Source: Acetobacter sp.
GTDB lineage: Bacteria; Pseudomonadota; Alphaproteobacteria; RF32; CAG-239
DNA length: 5,525 bases
Reading direction: 5' to 3'
Assembly (NCBI GenBank): GCA_023665325.1
Contig: JAMPED010000013.1
Span: 44,652-50,176 of the forward strand
In this document: positions 5,475 through 5,525 of the stretch, piece after piece
How the letters are laid out: each line of letters opens with the position of its first letter
Numbering within the stretch: position 1 is the first letter of the stretch
Made by a program: the position numbers and the translations under genes
Notes under the pieces: generated by a model
The model's input: the letters and a program-made list of their open reading frames with translations, nothing else
Database searches by the model: none
What the model was told of the DNA's origin: nothing

Positions 5475-5525
5475 CGGAACGGGTGGATTCGAACCACTGA
5501 CCTCTGCGACCCGAACGCAGCGTTC
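5471..5525 (-). tRNA. tRNA-Pro, anticodon CGG, 3' part only (runs off the right edge)
   Basis: On the minus strand the bases give the anticodon stem CTGCG/CGCAG (5520-5516 and 5508-5504) with loop TTCGGGT, so the anticodon is CGG (5513-5511) and reads CCG. The G after the anticodon is usual for tRNA-Pro. Then come a short variable region AGGTC, the T-arm with loop TTCGAAT (5493-5487), the acceptor strand CGTTCCG (5481-5475), discriminator A and an encoded CCA (5473-5471). The 5' acceptor strand and most of the D-arm lie outside. The first T-stem pair (positions 49-65) is A-C, a mismatch; the other four are paired. Confidence 0.93.

Overview
The window reads as chromosomal DNA from an A/T-rich alphaproteobacterium, probably an uncultured or host-associated one. 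The evidence is the ffh-rpsP gene order, an Ffh whose G4 motif is TRID with the following context LTRIDGSSRAGAALSM (I know the TR form mainly from alphaproteobacterial Ffh), and a full-length RF3. This placement is inference; no marker here fixes a genus.

Layout. Bases 1-1458 (minus strand) hold the front of a translation/secretion operon: ffh (signal recognition particle GTPase) followed 42 bases later by the first ten codons of rpsP (ribosomal protein S16), which runs off the left edge. Bases 1459-2026 are a 568-base divergent gap with no convincing protein gene but much RNA-like structure. On the minus strand it carries a promoter (about 1897-1925), a run of nested stems that I call a candidate structured RNA (about 1585-1890), a terminator-like hairpin with a second promoter partly inside it (1571-1609), and an ffh leader that contains its own intrinsic-terminator-like hairpin (1491-1531). 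A plus-strand promoter (1971-1999) then drives a very A/T-rich gene for a 511-residue polytopic membrane protein resembling GT-C fold glycosyltransferases (2027-3562).

A 78-base gap, almost all of which can fold into one imperfect palindrome, separates it from prfC (3641-5230), encoding peptide chain release factor 3. The right end (5231-5525) holds the 3' part of a tRNA-Pro(CGG) gene on the minus strand, with a 17-bp hairpin terminator shared by prfC and the tRNA. It also holds a second, decayed copy of the tRNA 3' end plus terminator about 183 bases away, split by a palindrome-rich insert of about 91 bases.

How the genes relate. Ffh, S16, RF3 and tRNA-Pro are housekeeping translation and protein-targeting functions. 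The membrane protein stands apart in composition and function and may have been inserted beside them. The points most worth following up are the candidate minus-strand RNA upstream of ffh, the possible attenuation of ffh, and the duplicated, interrupted tRNA end.
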